Positions 36,001 through 48,000 of a DNA stretch of 64,000 nt are shown here, piece by piece (position 1 is the stretch's first letter; the number at the start of each line of letters is the position of its first letter). The notes beneath the pieces were generated by a model. That model did no database searches and was not told where the DNA came from. It saw only the letters and a program-made list of their open reading frames with translations. The DNA comes from Macrostomum hystrix. Taxonomy: Eukaryota > Platyhelminthes > Macrostomidae. The DNA lies in contig CATNEN010000038.1 of NCBI GenBank assembly GCA_950097015.1, positions 15,804,001 through 15,868,000 on the forward strand, read 5' to 3'. The position numbers and the translations under genes are program-made.

Positions 36001-39000
36001 ACTAAAGTTCTTGCGAACTAAAGTTCTTGCGAACTAAAGTTCTTATCGATTTTAACTAATCGATTTTAAGGTTTGAAAAACATCTTACCACCTGTTATAC
36101 AACTTTATTAGTCAAGTTATTATGTCTGCGACTGTTACCAGTTGTCCAATTACCAGTTGCCACCATAAACTTCTTGTGCATTTTTAACTCTTTAGGCACT
36201 CTTTAGAAATTTAGTTGTTCGCAACTGTTGGCTGAATGCGAAACACACAGGAGTAGTAAATTTCTGCATGTGCCAAGTTAAAATTCATCTGTCCGTTTGG
36301 CTTTTTTATTCTACGAGCCGTACAACTGTTAGTATTGGTTTTAAATATCAAAGTTCTGCTACTATTGGTTACGAATCGTAATATGTTTTGGCATGCATTT
36401 TTGCATCTGACGTCTATTCAAATTCATTTATGTTTTTTTCTAAAGAAAATGCGAGCTATTTTTATTTAAGACGCAATTCCGTAGATTTATTGATCTTAAG
36501 TTCGTTTAGTAGAATAGGGATATCCGTCAAAAAAGGATTTTCATCGAAAAGGGATTTTCGTTGAATTGGGATTCTCGTCGATTTAGAAATTTCGTCCAAA
36601 AGAATATTTTCGTCAAATAGGGATATTCGTGGAATAGGGATTTTCGTCCGATAGGGATTTTTGCTGAATAGGGATATTTGTCGAATCGGAGTTCTCGTCG
36701 ATGTGTGATTTTCGTCGAATAGGGATTTTTGTCGAAAGGGATTTTCGTTGAATAGGGATTTTCATCCAAAAGGGGATTTTCATCGAAAAGGGATTTTTTT
36801 CAAATAGTAATTTTATGAAATTAAGATTTTTATCCAATCAGGATGTTTTCATAAATTTATTTCCGTATGATGAGGATATCGTATTGTTGTGGTTTGGGAT
36901 AATCTGCGATTTTTTATCCGTCCGTGAAGGCTTTGCCGCAATTCCTACTGAGCCCACTGAACTTCTGTCCACAGACTCCCAGCTACGCCCCTGCAGCTGC
37001 TGCGGCTGCTTCTGCCTCTGTCGCCGTCAAGGAAGTCAGCAACAATCGGTCCAGAGCCGCCCAGTCAAATGAGACGCCTCAGTCGCAGCCCGTCTGCCTG
37101 CTGGTGAAGCTGATCAAGGCCACCGGCTTGAAGCCGTGCGTCGGCAGCAGCGGCAGGCCGCTGAATCCATTCGCCTGCGTAGAAATGGACGAACCAAACC
37201 AGCGTCACGTGACGGGCAGCGTGTACGGCACCTCCAATCCCTACTGGGATCAGCACTTCATGCTGTGAGTCGCCGGCTGAAAAAGTGGTGCTTTGGTTAG
37301 CGTAGTGGTTACATACATCGCTCACCAAAGTCCCTAATTGGTGTATTTTAGTCTTTTAGTCCAGCGGTTAGAGCTTCGGACTTCAGACCGAGAGGGCAGG
37401 AGTTCGAATTTCAACCCGTGGGGAAAAATTGTCCCTGTTGGGACGCAGGTTAGTTTAAGATCCCGTTGATAATAGCATCAGTAAATATGACTCTTATATG
37501 GACACAGATACTTGACAGGCGTTGTAAACGCTTTGTCAAGTACATTTTTTACTACTAACAGGTGTAGTGACGCTCTGTCTAGTACTTTTGTTGCTACTAA
37601 CAGGTGTAGTGACGCTCTGTCTAGTACTTTTGTTGCTACTAACAGGTGTAGTGAGGCTCTGTGATACTGTAAGGAGCTGCTGTGATGCAGTAGTCCCCAG
37701 TACAGGCGTTAAGCTTTAATTACTACCTAGAAAGATACTTACCAAGGCTAGACTTCAGACCGGGGCCGATTGCAATAGCTCGCTTGAAGATGTAACTATA
37801 CTTATCAGGGTGCCATAAATAACAGCCAGAAAAGGGGGGAAGGCAGACAGAGGGAGAGAGAGTAGCACGCACGTATGGCTCAGCCACTCAGGGCAGAGCT
37901 GAACAAAAAGGGAGATGGGGAGGGGCAGACAGTCAGAGGGCGAGAGAGAGGGTGAGCTGATCCAGCCGAGACAGAATCAGATTCCGCCATCTCGAGTCGA
38001 ATTCCCAACCACAACATTCTAATCCCCACGCCAGAGACCTGTCGAAGCGTTCCAACCGGTTGTCTCTGCACGTGTTCGATCGCAATGGTCAGGCCGACAC
38101 ATTGCTCGGCTCGGCCAGCCTCCTATTGGCCGACCTGCCCTCACAAGGAGCCCGGGTCATTCAGCCGCTCCGAATGCCGCGTCGCGACTCTGCCTCGACG
38201 GCCAGCATCGCTGCACCGCCGCCAACCCTGACTGCCGAGTTTCTGTTCATGTCGGCGTCGAGCGCTGCAGCCGTCGTCACTGCCACTCCACAGCCAAGCG
38301 GCCACTTTTCCGGTCCGCGTGCGCCCAGCGCGTCGAGTGTGTTAGCGGAGTCGGCTGTCACAGTGGTGCAGGTGTCGCCAGCTAGCGCTCACCACAGCTC
38401 CGGCGTTGGCTCGTCGCCAAAATCTGACGAGAGCGCTGGCGGTGGTGGCTTCGCTGATGGTGCTACTGGCAAGAAGGCAATATCGGAGGAAGTGCTGGAG
38501 CAGCGGCAGCAACCAGTCGATGGAACCAGTGAGTTGTTGTCCAGCATGTCAGAAAATGATGACACAGCTCGCATTCCACACAGGAGGTACTTAAAACGTC
38601 ATCACCATACTTTATCTCAAACTAAAGATAAAGAACTAGAACTAGAACTAGAGCTAGAGTTCTTGCGAACTAGAGTTCTTGCGAACTAGAATTCTTGCGA
38701 ACTAGAGTTCTTGCGAACTAGAGTTCTTGTGAACTAGAATTCTTGCGAACTAGAATTCTTGCGAACTAGAGTTCTTGCGAACTAGAGTTCTTGCGAACTA
38801 GAATTCTTGCGAACTAGAATTCTTGCGAACTAGAGTTCTTGCGAACTAGAGTTCTTGCGAACTAGAGTTCTTGCTAACTAGAATTCTTGCGAACTAGAGT
38901 TCTTGCGAACTAGAGTTCTTGCGAACTAGAGTTCTTGCGAACTAGAGTTCTTGCGAACTAGAGTTCTTGCGAACTAGAGTTCTTGCGAACTAGAGTTCTT

Positions 39001-42000
39001 GCGAACTAGAGTTCTTGCGAACTAGAGTTCTTGCGAACTAGAGTTCTTGCGAACTAGAGTTCTTGCGAACTAGAGTTCCTGCGAACTAGAGTTCTTGCGA
39101 GGGATGCGAATTTCGAGACAAGTGTCCCATTTTGCTGTTGCTGATTCATCTTGTTCATGATTTTTATGGTGGTTATGATTACTGTAGCTGGCCTGAGGGT
39201 CGTGAACTCGACATCGAAATTGCATGCGAAGCCATTGACAATGCGCCCCAGGCATTCGCAGGCAGGCTTCGTTGCAACAAAAATCTGTTCACTTTAGCGA
39301 GCCGATGCTCAACTCGACCCTTGAACAGCAGCAGCAGCAGCAAAAGCAGCAGCAGCAACAGGGGGAGCTAAACGAGGAAACAAACACAGGTGACCGCGAG
39401 CCCGAGATGGCGACGGGCAGCGCAGAAAAGTTGGCATGGAGACAATCGCTGAGGCGATTCTTTAACAGATCTTGTAGGTTGTCAAACAGAAGCTAAGCCA
39501 GTCTAATCTGTCTACTTATATATAGTAGTACTATCAGTGCATACTTTTTTTCCTTCGTACATTTTTAATTCCTCGAAGCTAACTTTTTGCCAATCAGAAG
39601 CTCACTTTTTGCATCGTTTGCATTGGAAGTCTTGCTTGCTTTTTTGGTAATCGGAGAAGTTGTTGAAAAGGCTATAATCAATTTAGATGCCAATGGAGTA
39701 AATTTCACTGTCTGAACTAATGTCGAATTACATAAACGTTTGTATGAATTTTCATCTTATTGAACAAAAAATTACCTTTGCTTCTTGTGGTAATTGGTTG
39801 CTAGTTAAAAATTACTTTACATTTCTGTTGCCTAGATAAGTCCTAGGAGATAGGGAGTCTTACCTGTTCGACGGAGAGTCTCACCTGTTCGATAGAGAGG
39901 CCATCTGTTCATTAAGATGTGTCACCTGTTCAGCAGGGTGTCTCGCCTGTTCGATACGGAGCCCCACCTATTAGACAGGGAGTTTCGCATGCTCGATAGG
40001 GTGTCTCACCTGTTCGATCGGGTGTCTCACCTGTTAGATAGGGTGTCTCACTTGTTAGATAGGGTGTCTCACCTGTTAGATAGGGTGTCTCACCTGTTAG
40101 ATAGGGTGTCTCACCTGTTAGATAGGGTGTCTCACCTGCTAGATGGGGTGTCTCACCTGCTCGATCGGGTGTCTCACCTGCTAGATAGGGTGTCTAACCT
40201 GTTAGATCGGGTGTCTCATCTGCTAGATAGGGTGTCTCACCTGTTTGATCGGGTGTCTCACCTGCTAGATAGAGTTTCTCACCTGTTAGATAGGGAGTCA
40301 GAGGAATAATCAGAAAGTCTTACTTGTTTGACAGGTAATCTCACCTGTTCCTTAGCTTATAACAGCGAACCTTGCCTACCAAACCGAACAGACTCCTCCC
40401 TGTCGCGCACAGTTGACGAGTTCATGAAGTCTACTGATGTGTCCTATCAGCCCATGAGCTCAACAGATAGTGCGGCTAGTCAGCCAGTGACGCCTGCAGG
40501 TGAAGCTCAGCAGCAGCCACCGCCAGTGCCCCAGCATAGTGCCTATTTAACTGCTGATACGAACGGTAAGCAATGGCAAAAAAATTTTGTTTCAAGTAAA
40601 ATATTTCCTAGATTTAAATAACTTACACATACATGTTACAATACTGTGCGAAATTCATAATTATATAACTTATTTCAAGTTTGAATGTAATTTAATTATC
40701 GTTAATGCTTTATGATTTTTGTTTCAGTAGAATTTGTCAGTTTCTAATTATAACTCAAGTGAGCTTTAAGTAAGGTAATCGAGAAATTATATATTATGAT
40801 TATTTTATTAGCTTGTGACTGTGTGCACTGACATGCAGACAGCCAGGAGGCAATTCTGCCTATTTTACTGAATTCTCAGTGTTGTGTGTGAGGCAGCGTG
40901 GCCAAATGAAGAACGGAGCACTGGGTTAGAAGGTTGGAAAAAACGCGAGCCCTCCAAAGGCCTGTGCGCACTACTATATATTTTAGCCAGTCAGAGTAAA
41001 CAACAACCCCCGTCCCGGCCTAGACCGGTTCGGATGGACCGACCCCCCCAGCCAATCAAAACGCGCCACGCGCACTCTAAGGCGGCATGCAAGCCGCATA
41101 CACAACACTCAGCACAATACACAAGGAGTGTACATTTGCCCTGCATGGTCAGGCAGTGTACACTGTCAATGTACTTTAGAGCGTAAATTGAAAATTTACC
41201 CTTCTATCCCTGGATCTTTCGAAATTCGCTTGGTCGACGAGAGCGTCAGTTGTTGCTATTTTTAGAATCGCGTGAGTTTCAATCAGTCACGTTACTGGCC
41301 TCAGACAAGGAAAAAATAGCAATCAAATACCGTATATTTAGTTTGTTTGAGTTTTATATTTTCACTTAATGTAATGCACTCGCTGTATGTCACCATAGCA
41401 ACCAGTTTTCCACTCTGAAATTTTCTGCTCATCCGCATTAAACAAAGCCCCAGAGCCGCTCTATGTGACGGTTGAGACGCTGGTTGTGCCCAACTGGCCA
41501 GCAGCTAAAAAGCGGGTCGCTGATGACGTAAGAATTCTGATAAGATAGGCCGCAGAATGAGTTAATAGCATGGCATGCTAGTTGTGACAGTTATTTATCG
41601 CAGTCGATCTTTTTCTATATCTAGCCCACATGTCTTATTCATCTCTTTACACTGCCATCTTTATATCAACTGCAAAGTGTGGATTGCTAATCTATTGCTG
41701 CGATTATGAGCACGATCCTAACAACACTATGGCTATGGTTTCATCTGCGATTCTGGCTACGATTCTCGCTACGATTCCGCTTAGAACAACAGCAAGCTCA
41801 TACTAGGGTTTTCTCTGGATATAGTTTTATCGACGATTTTGGCTACGATTCTTGGCTCGATTCCTTCTACGATTCCTTCTACGATTCCTGCTACGATTCC
41901 TGCTACGATTCCGTCAACGATTCCTGCAACGATTTCTGCTTCGATTCCTGCTACGATTCCTGCTACGATTCCTGCAACGATTCTTGCTACGATTTCTGCT

Positions 42001-45000
42001 ATGATTCCTGCTACGATTCCTGCTACGATTCCTGCTACGATTCCTGCTACGATTCCTGCAACGATTCCTGCTACGATTTCTGCTATGATTCCTGCTACGA
42101 TTCATTACTTCTACGATTCCTTCTACTATTCCTGCTGTGATTCCTGCTACGATTCCGTCAACGATTCCTGCAACGATTTCTGCTTTGATTCCTGCTACGA
42201 TTCCTTCTACGATTCCTGCTACGATTTCTGCTACGATTCCTGCTACGATTCCGTCTACGATTCCGTCTACGAACCTGCTACGATTCCTGCTACCGTTCCT
42301 TCAGATCCTTCGACTTTTATAACCAGAAACGATTACAATGCTCGCTAGATAAGCAATCCACTTGCGTCCAGAATGGCAAGCAAATCTATTTTTCTATTTC
42401 TTTAATCTCCCTAAAATTTCTCGGAAAGTTTTGCTTGGTTTTGGAATAGTGATTCAGGTGTCATCTATGCTATAGCCAGACATGCATAATCTGTGAAGAT
42501 CTTCGGTTTATTTATTACTCTGGCATGACCGGGTCCTTGACGACACATTTTCGGATAATATGCTTTTTCGTTTTTTGCCTGCCCATTAATAGTGGAGATT
42601 TGCAAGCATATTGATATGCTGGTATTGTTAGCAAGGAATTAAACAAAGTTTATTTATCTTTAATTATTATTATTCCATGATGAATTTTATGAAGATCTTT
42701 GTTTAAAGAATATTTTAAGAGAGTTTCATTAAGCTCTTTTATGCAACATCTGGGCAACCCAGAGGACGCCTCAGATCCACCTGCTGCTCCCTACTCAATG
42801 ACTTCAGCGACGTCAACCAGCGATCATCCACAGACACCGTTGGACTACACACAGAGTCTACCTGTGCTGAATGTGGTGCGAAGCCTAATTAGTGTTTTAG
42901 AGAATAAAAAGCTTGTCTCCCTGGGTATTTAGGCCACGATTTACTACTTGATTGAAAAATTCCATTCCATTTAAGCTTTCTAAGAATATGCTGAATTTAA
43001 ATTCTGAATTTACAACACAATATGCTGAATTTACAAACGCCAAAACATCGTGAATTTAAAGTAGCTTAAATTCTATTCCTATTTGTAATTTTTGCCATGG
43101 TGTAAATTAAAAAGAATTGAAATCAAAATAAATCATTCATTCGATTTCAAATTTGTGATTAAACTTCTAATTTAATGAATAAAGCTTTTTTAAACAGTTC
43201 TTATCGTAATGATAATTTAATACAGCAAAAACTTATTTCGTTTATAATCACATTTAAATACAACCCACTTTTATATATTGCGGTTTTCGGGTCATTTAAT
43301 TTAGCGCTTGTGTCGCAGTTTTATTTTATTGAGGTGATTTTATATAATTGTTTGCCGGATTTGTTTGAACAATGCTCTGTATTAATCACATGATACCCAT
43401 TAACTGCAGCAGCTTGGCTACACCAGACTAAGTCCCTTGATAGCCTGAATCCTATGGTGAGAGCTAGAAGATCATAAAACAACTTGAAGTGAAAACTCCT
43501 TGACTTACCTACTGTCATTGTTGTCTTCTAGTCAGTAAGAAAGATTTTTTTCAATCGCTGTAGTCCTTGTCGTAAGTAAATCCTAAGAATTGTCAACTAT
43601 TTCGCTCGTTCTTAGAAAATTTCATGTTGTCTTGACTCAACTGTAAAGTGAAAGTCTGATAGTTCTAGTTATTAAGTTTTTGTATCATAGATGACGCAGC
43701 ACGCAGCTTTGGCGTGATAAGTAAAAGACCTTCAATATTTGATTGGCTAGAGAGGGTAGACTTGTGGCTATTTTTAGAATAATCTTTTTAAGGGATATCC
43801 CTTCTTCAAACCGTAGCTAACAGCCCACAAGCACGTGACCGACTGCACAGAAAGTTAATTTTTCACGAAGTTCGAGTGCTGTCCTCTTTATTATCTCTGT
43901 CTTGTATTTAGGTTTTTTACCGATTTCAGATTTATCCCAAAACTGTCTTTTTACGGTTAAAATTATATATTTGTTTAATTGATTCGGCTATAGAAAGCTC
44001 TTTGCCTTATTAAAAAAGGCATTTTGATGGTCACTTTGCTTAGTGTATTGTGCGTGATGTACTCGTGCTGTGACAAACTAAATGGTATTGTCAAAAATGC
44101 ATAGATCGGCTATTCGGTTCACATTTTATGCTGTTACGCAATTATTTTTCAGATTCCTGGCGAGGACGATGGACGAGGTACTACAAAATCGAAAGGTGAC
44201 AGGGATGGCAGCATTATTAATTAATTAAATAATACTTGAAGGATGGCTGTGGGCAATGGCACATAGGTGACAGTAGACCCGAAGCCAGCTAGAAGGTAAT
44301 TCTGCCCATTTCGCTGACTCCTGAGCACACAGATACTCTACGTTAGCCACACTCTCACACAGGTGTGTAGACGTGGCCTGACTTTCTCATCGTCAGCTAG
44401 TTACACTATGGTACACTATCAATGGGCCATAGAGGCTGGCTATCAAAGGTGTAAATGGAAGGACAAACCTCGAAGCATCATTTCCGCGGCTGCTGACCAA
44501 ATAAATGTGGCCTCGCCACAACAATGACCCCAGGCCAACTCCAATGCTTCGAGCAACTGTTTTTAGGCAACAAGAAGGCATCCAGATCCGGCAGCTTTGC
44601 CAGTAGATTTCGCCGAGTCTTTCTCGGCCCAGACCGGAAGTCGACCGGGAGACAGCAGCAGCAGCAGCAGCAGCCGCCGCCGCCTCATCGCTCGCCGAGC
44701 ATAGACCAGGTGTTTTCAGATGAAGGCTATTACACTACTGGCCAGAGGCCTAGCACTAGTCGCGCCTACTCAATCGAACCAGCGTATAGCGAGCTGACGC
44801 CGTCACTGCAGCAACAGCAGCAGCAGCAGCAGCTGCCACCGCATGTCGGCGCTTCCGCCGATGAGTTCGGCAACGGGCAGCGCAGAAACCGCAGCCTAAG
44901 CAGCAGTTTGCGGCGACTGTTCACAGGCGGCAGAAAGAAGAAGATCAGACAGCGAGCTGAGTCAGGTGAGGCCATAGACTTTGAGCTGCTTTTCTAGCTA

Positions 45001-48000
45001 CCATCTTCACCCACATCTCACTCTCTGTCTGTCTGACTATCTCAGTCTCTCTGCATTTTTCTGTGTCGTCGTTAATTTCAATGATAATCTCATTGGTCTT
45101 CTACAAGTCCTTCACAAATCGGGTACTTCATATGTGAAAGCAGAATTTCACATCGCTACTAAATCTTATTTTTTCATTAGGACCAGTGCCTGTTCCTGTC
45201 CTGAAAACGACAAGTCCGCTTAGATCGCAGAGGCCAGCAGGTACTTACTGAGGAAACCAATTGAAGGCAAAACGCATTCAATGTCTATTATAGGCGTTTG
45301 AAAGCATGGATATTGTTGTTATATAAGTATCCTTTGCATGAACCACATTACGTCATGACATACTATGCCATAATACGAACCTACGAAGCTTTTTAGCAGA
45401 TTTCGTCAAGCGTTCGAGTCACTGCATGGCTGCCAACCTCCCTAGCCAATTAAACCTAGCTCGTTGCTACAATCCTATGTTCAATTGAACTGACCTTAAC
45501 TCTATCCAATCTTCTTAACCAATCAGAATTATCGTAAATATTAATTGCGTTCAGCCTTCCTAGCCAATCAAATTTAACTAATCTGGCTGGCCAATTAGCT
45601 GCATCTATCCTTCCTGGTCAATAAAACGCATTTAACATCCCTAACCGATTGAATGCGTCCAACTTTCCCGGCCAATCAAATGCGTCAACTATCCTGGCCA
45701 AGAAAATGTGACCAAACCTCCTCTGGCTAATTAAGTTCGTCCGTCCTTTACGGCCAATAAAATGCGTTCAAACTCCCTGGCCAATTAAATGTGTTCCATC
45801 TCGCCAGCCAATCAAATGCGTCCAAACAAAGAATCAGCTTCCCTATTTCAAATGACATAGGTTGCTTGGTCTTGTGTCTTTTCTAACGCTGCCCAAGCGA
45901 TATATATCATGCCATCTTTGAATCGCCCACAGAGACCCGGGGTCTGTCAGGTCAGCCAGGTTCGTCCTACGACACAGCCGGCGGACAGTCTACCTCGTCA
46001 ACGGTGCCGAAGTCGTCCGGAGGTCGAGCTGGCGGCTGGAACAGCGAAGAAATTCTTTGAGACTGCTATAGCACCGCTTTGCCACTGAAGTAGAAGACTT
46101 TGCAGGTTCAACAGTGCCTTGTGACACCTGTGAAAATATAAATTTATTTTGCTGAGCAAATTCTTCCTCTTGTAATATGCACACCATTTTAGCTCGAATT
46201 TGTTGCACAGTTATATCTCCACCGATGCTTTTGAAATGTCTGTACTTGCAGAAAATTTTGTCTGACTACTTCCATACCCTGACCCAACATCAGGCCCTTG
46301 AAACCGATAACAAACATCAGGCAATTCATGATCCCACACCAGGCCATCACCCCGCATCAGACCATGACACCACATCAGGCCACGACCCCACATCAGGCCA
46401 TGACCCACACGAGGCCATGACCCACACCAGGCCATGACCCACACCAGGCCATGACCCACACCAGGCCATGACCCACACCAGGCCATGACCCACACCAGGC
46501 CATGACCCACACCAGGCCATGACCCACACCAGGCCATGACCCACACCAGGCCATGACCCACACCAGGCCATGACCCACACCAGGCCATGACCCACACCAG
46601 GCCATGACCCACACCAGGCCATGACCCGCATCAGCCCATGACCCCACATGCGTGTGGAGCTTATTGCTCCATTTCATTCATTCCAATCCATTTATAGCGT
46701 ATAGCTCGATGCAAATTCTCTGTTTTACGGCTTATTAAGCTAAGCGTGCAATATTTAGATGCAATTCGCGCATGCAATTTCATTGCCTCTCCTAAGGTTG
46801 AAGCAGAAATTTTTTCGACTATTCAATAATTTAGGAGAGTTGAGTTTTATGCCTACTAAAATTTATTGTATCGCCCATTTCCGTTGCTCAGTGTTAAAGC
46901 TATTGCGGCCTCGCTGCGGAATCGAACTCATGACCACGCCAACGCTACCCCCAAGCGTTGCCAGCAGTTTCAAGTTAATTGTTATATGAAAATTTCCAAT
47001 AATAATGAAATCTTAAAATATCTATCTATGAATTTTGATTCTGCTTTAGATAATCGTTAAGCACTACTTGCCGCCTTCAGGTGAGTAGTTATTCCGGATA
47101 GTTTTCGCTGAAATCGATCACTCAGTGACGCCACTCGCGTTAAGGCTAAATTTTCTATATTTTGATGCACTTTCGATTAATAGCTTTTTTCACAGCCTTC
47201 CAGTGTCGAGTATTCTCTGTCATTGTGGTACCATTTTCGATTGTCATTTGATATAATTAATTAAGCAGTCAGTCACGTGCTGTTTTTTACAAAATTATAT
47301 TAGCGCGCTTTATATTATGAAACATAACTTTCGTAGTGTTTCAATATTTGTTTTTGTATTTAGCTTATGGTCGTACAAAGTATACAACATTTAATTATTC
47401 TATATTATTAACACAACTTTTATTAATTTTTGGAGCCTAAAATTCTATCAAAAAGTATCCTACTTTGGAAAAATTAAAATGAGAGTAAAATGAGAGATTT
47501 AAGTTACTACTGTAATTCAGAATTGCATGTCATTCAGGATTAACTATTATTTAGGATTATCTGTAATTTAGGATTACCTGTAATTCAGGATTACCTGTAA
47601 TTCAGGATTACCTGTAATTTAGGATTACCTGTAATTCAGGATTACCTGTAATTCAGGATTACCTGAAATCCAGGATTACCTGTAATTCAGGATTACCTGT
47701 AATTCAGGATTACCTGAAATCCAGGATTACCTGTAATTCAGGATTACCTATAATTTAGGATTACCTGTAATTCAGGATTACCTGTAATTCAGGATTACCT
47801 GTAATTTAGGATTACCTGTAATCCAGGATTACCTGTAATTCAGGATTACCTGTAATTCAGGATTACCTATAATTTAGGATTACCTGTAATTCGGGATTAC
47901 CAGTAATTTATCAGCAATATTTCTGCTCTATTTCTGATTTTGCAGTAAATTGTTCTGCTTTACCATTCACTGTGCTCGATTAGACAAATTGCATACGTAA

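Noticed and set aside
41706-42348. 144- and 169-codon plus-strand frames (CYDS / ATIP repeats)
   Set aside because: Produced by the 12-bp array, open in several frames and on both strands.
45933-46062. Exon 14 read through to TGA as the normal end of the C2CD2-like gene
   Set aside because: Possible as an isoform, but no polyadenylation signal follows closely, and downstream exons 15-17 form a well-phased coiled-coil end with a polyadenylation signal.
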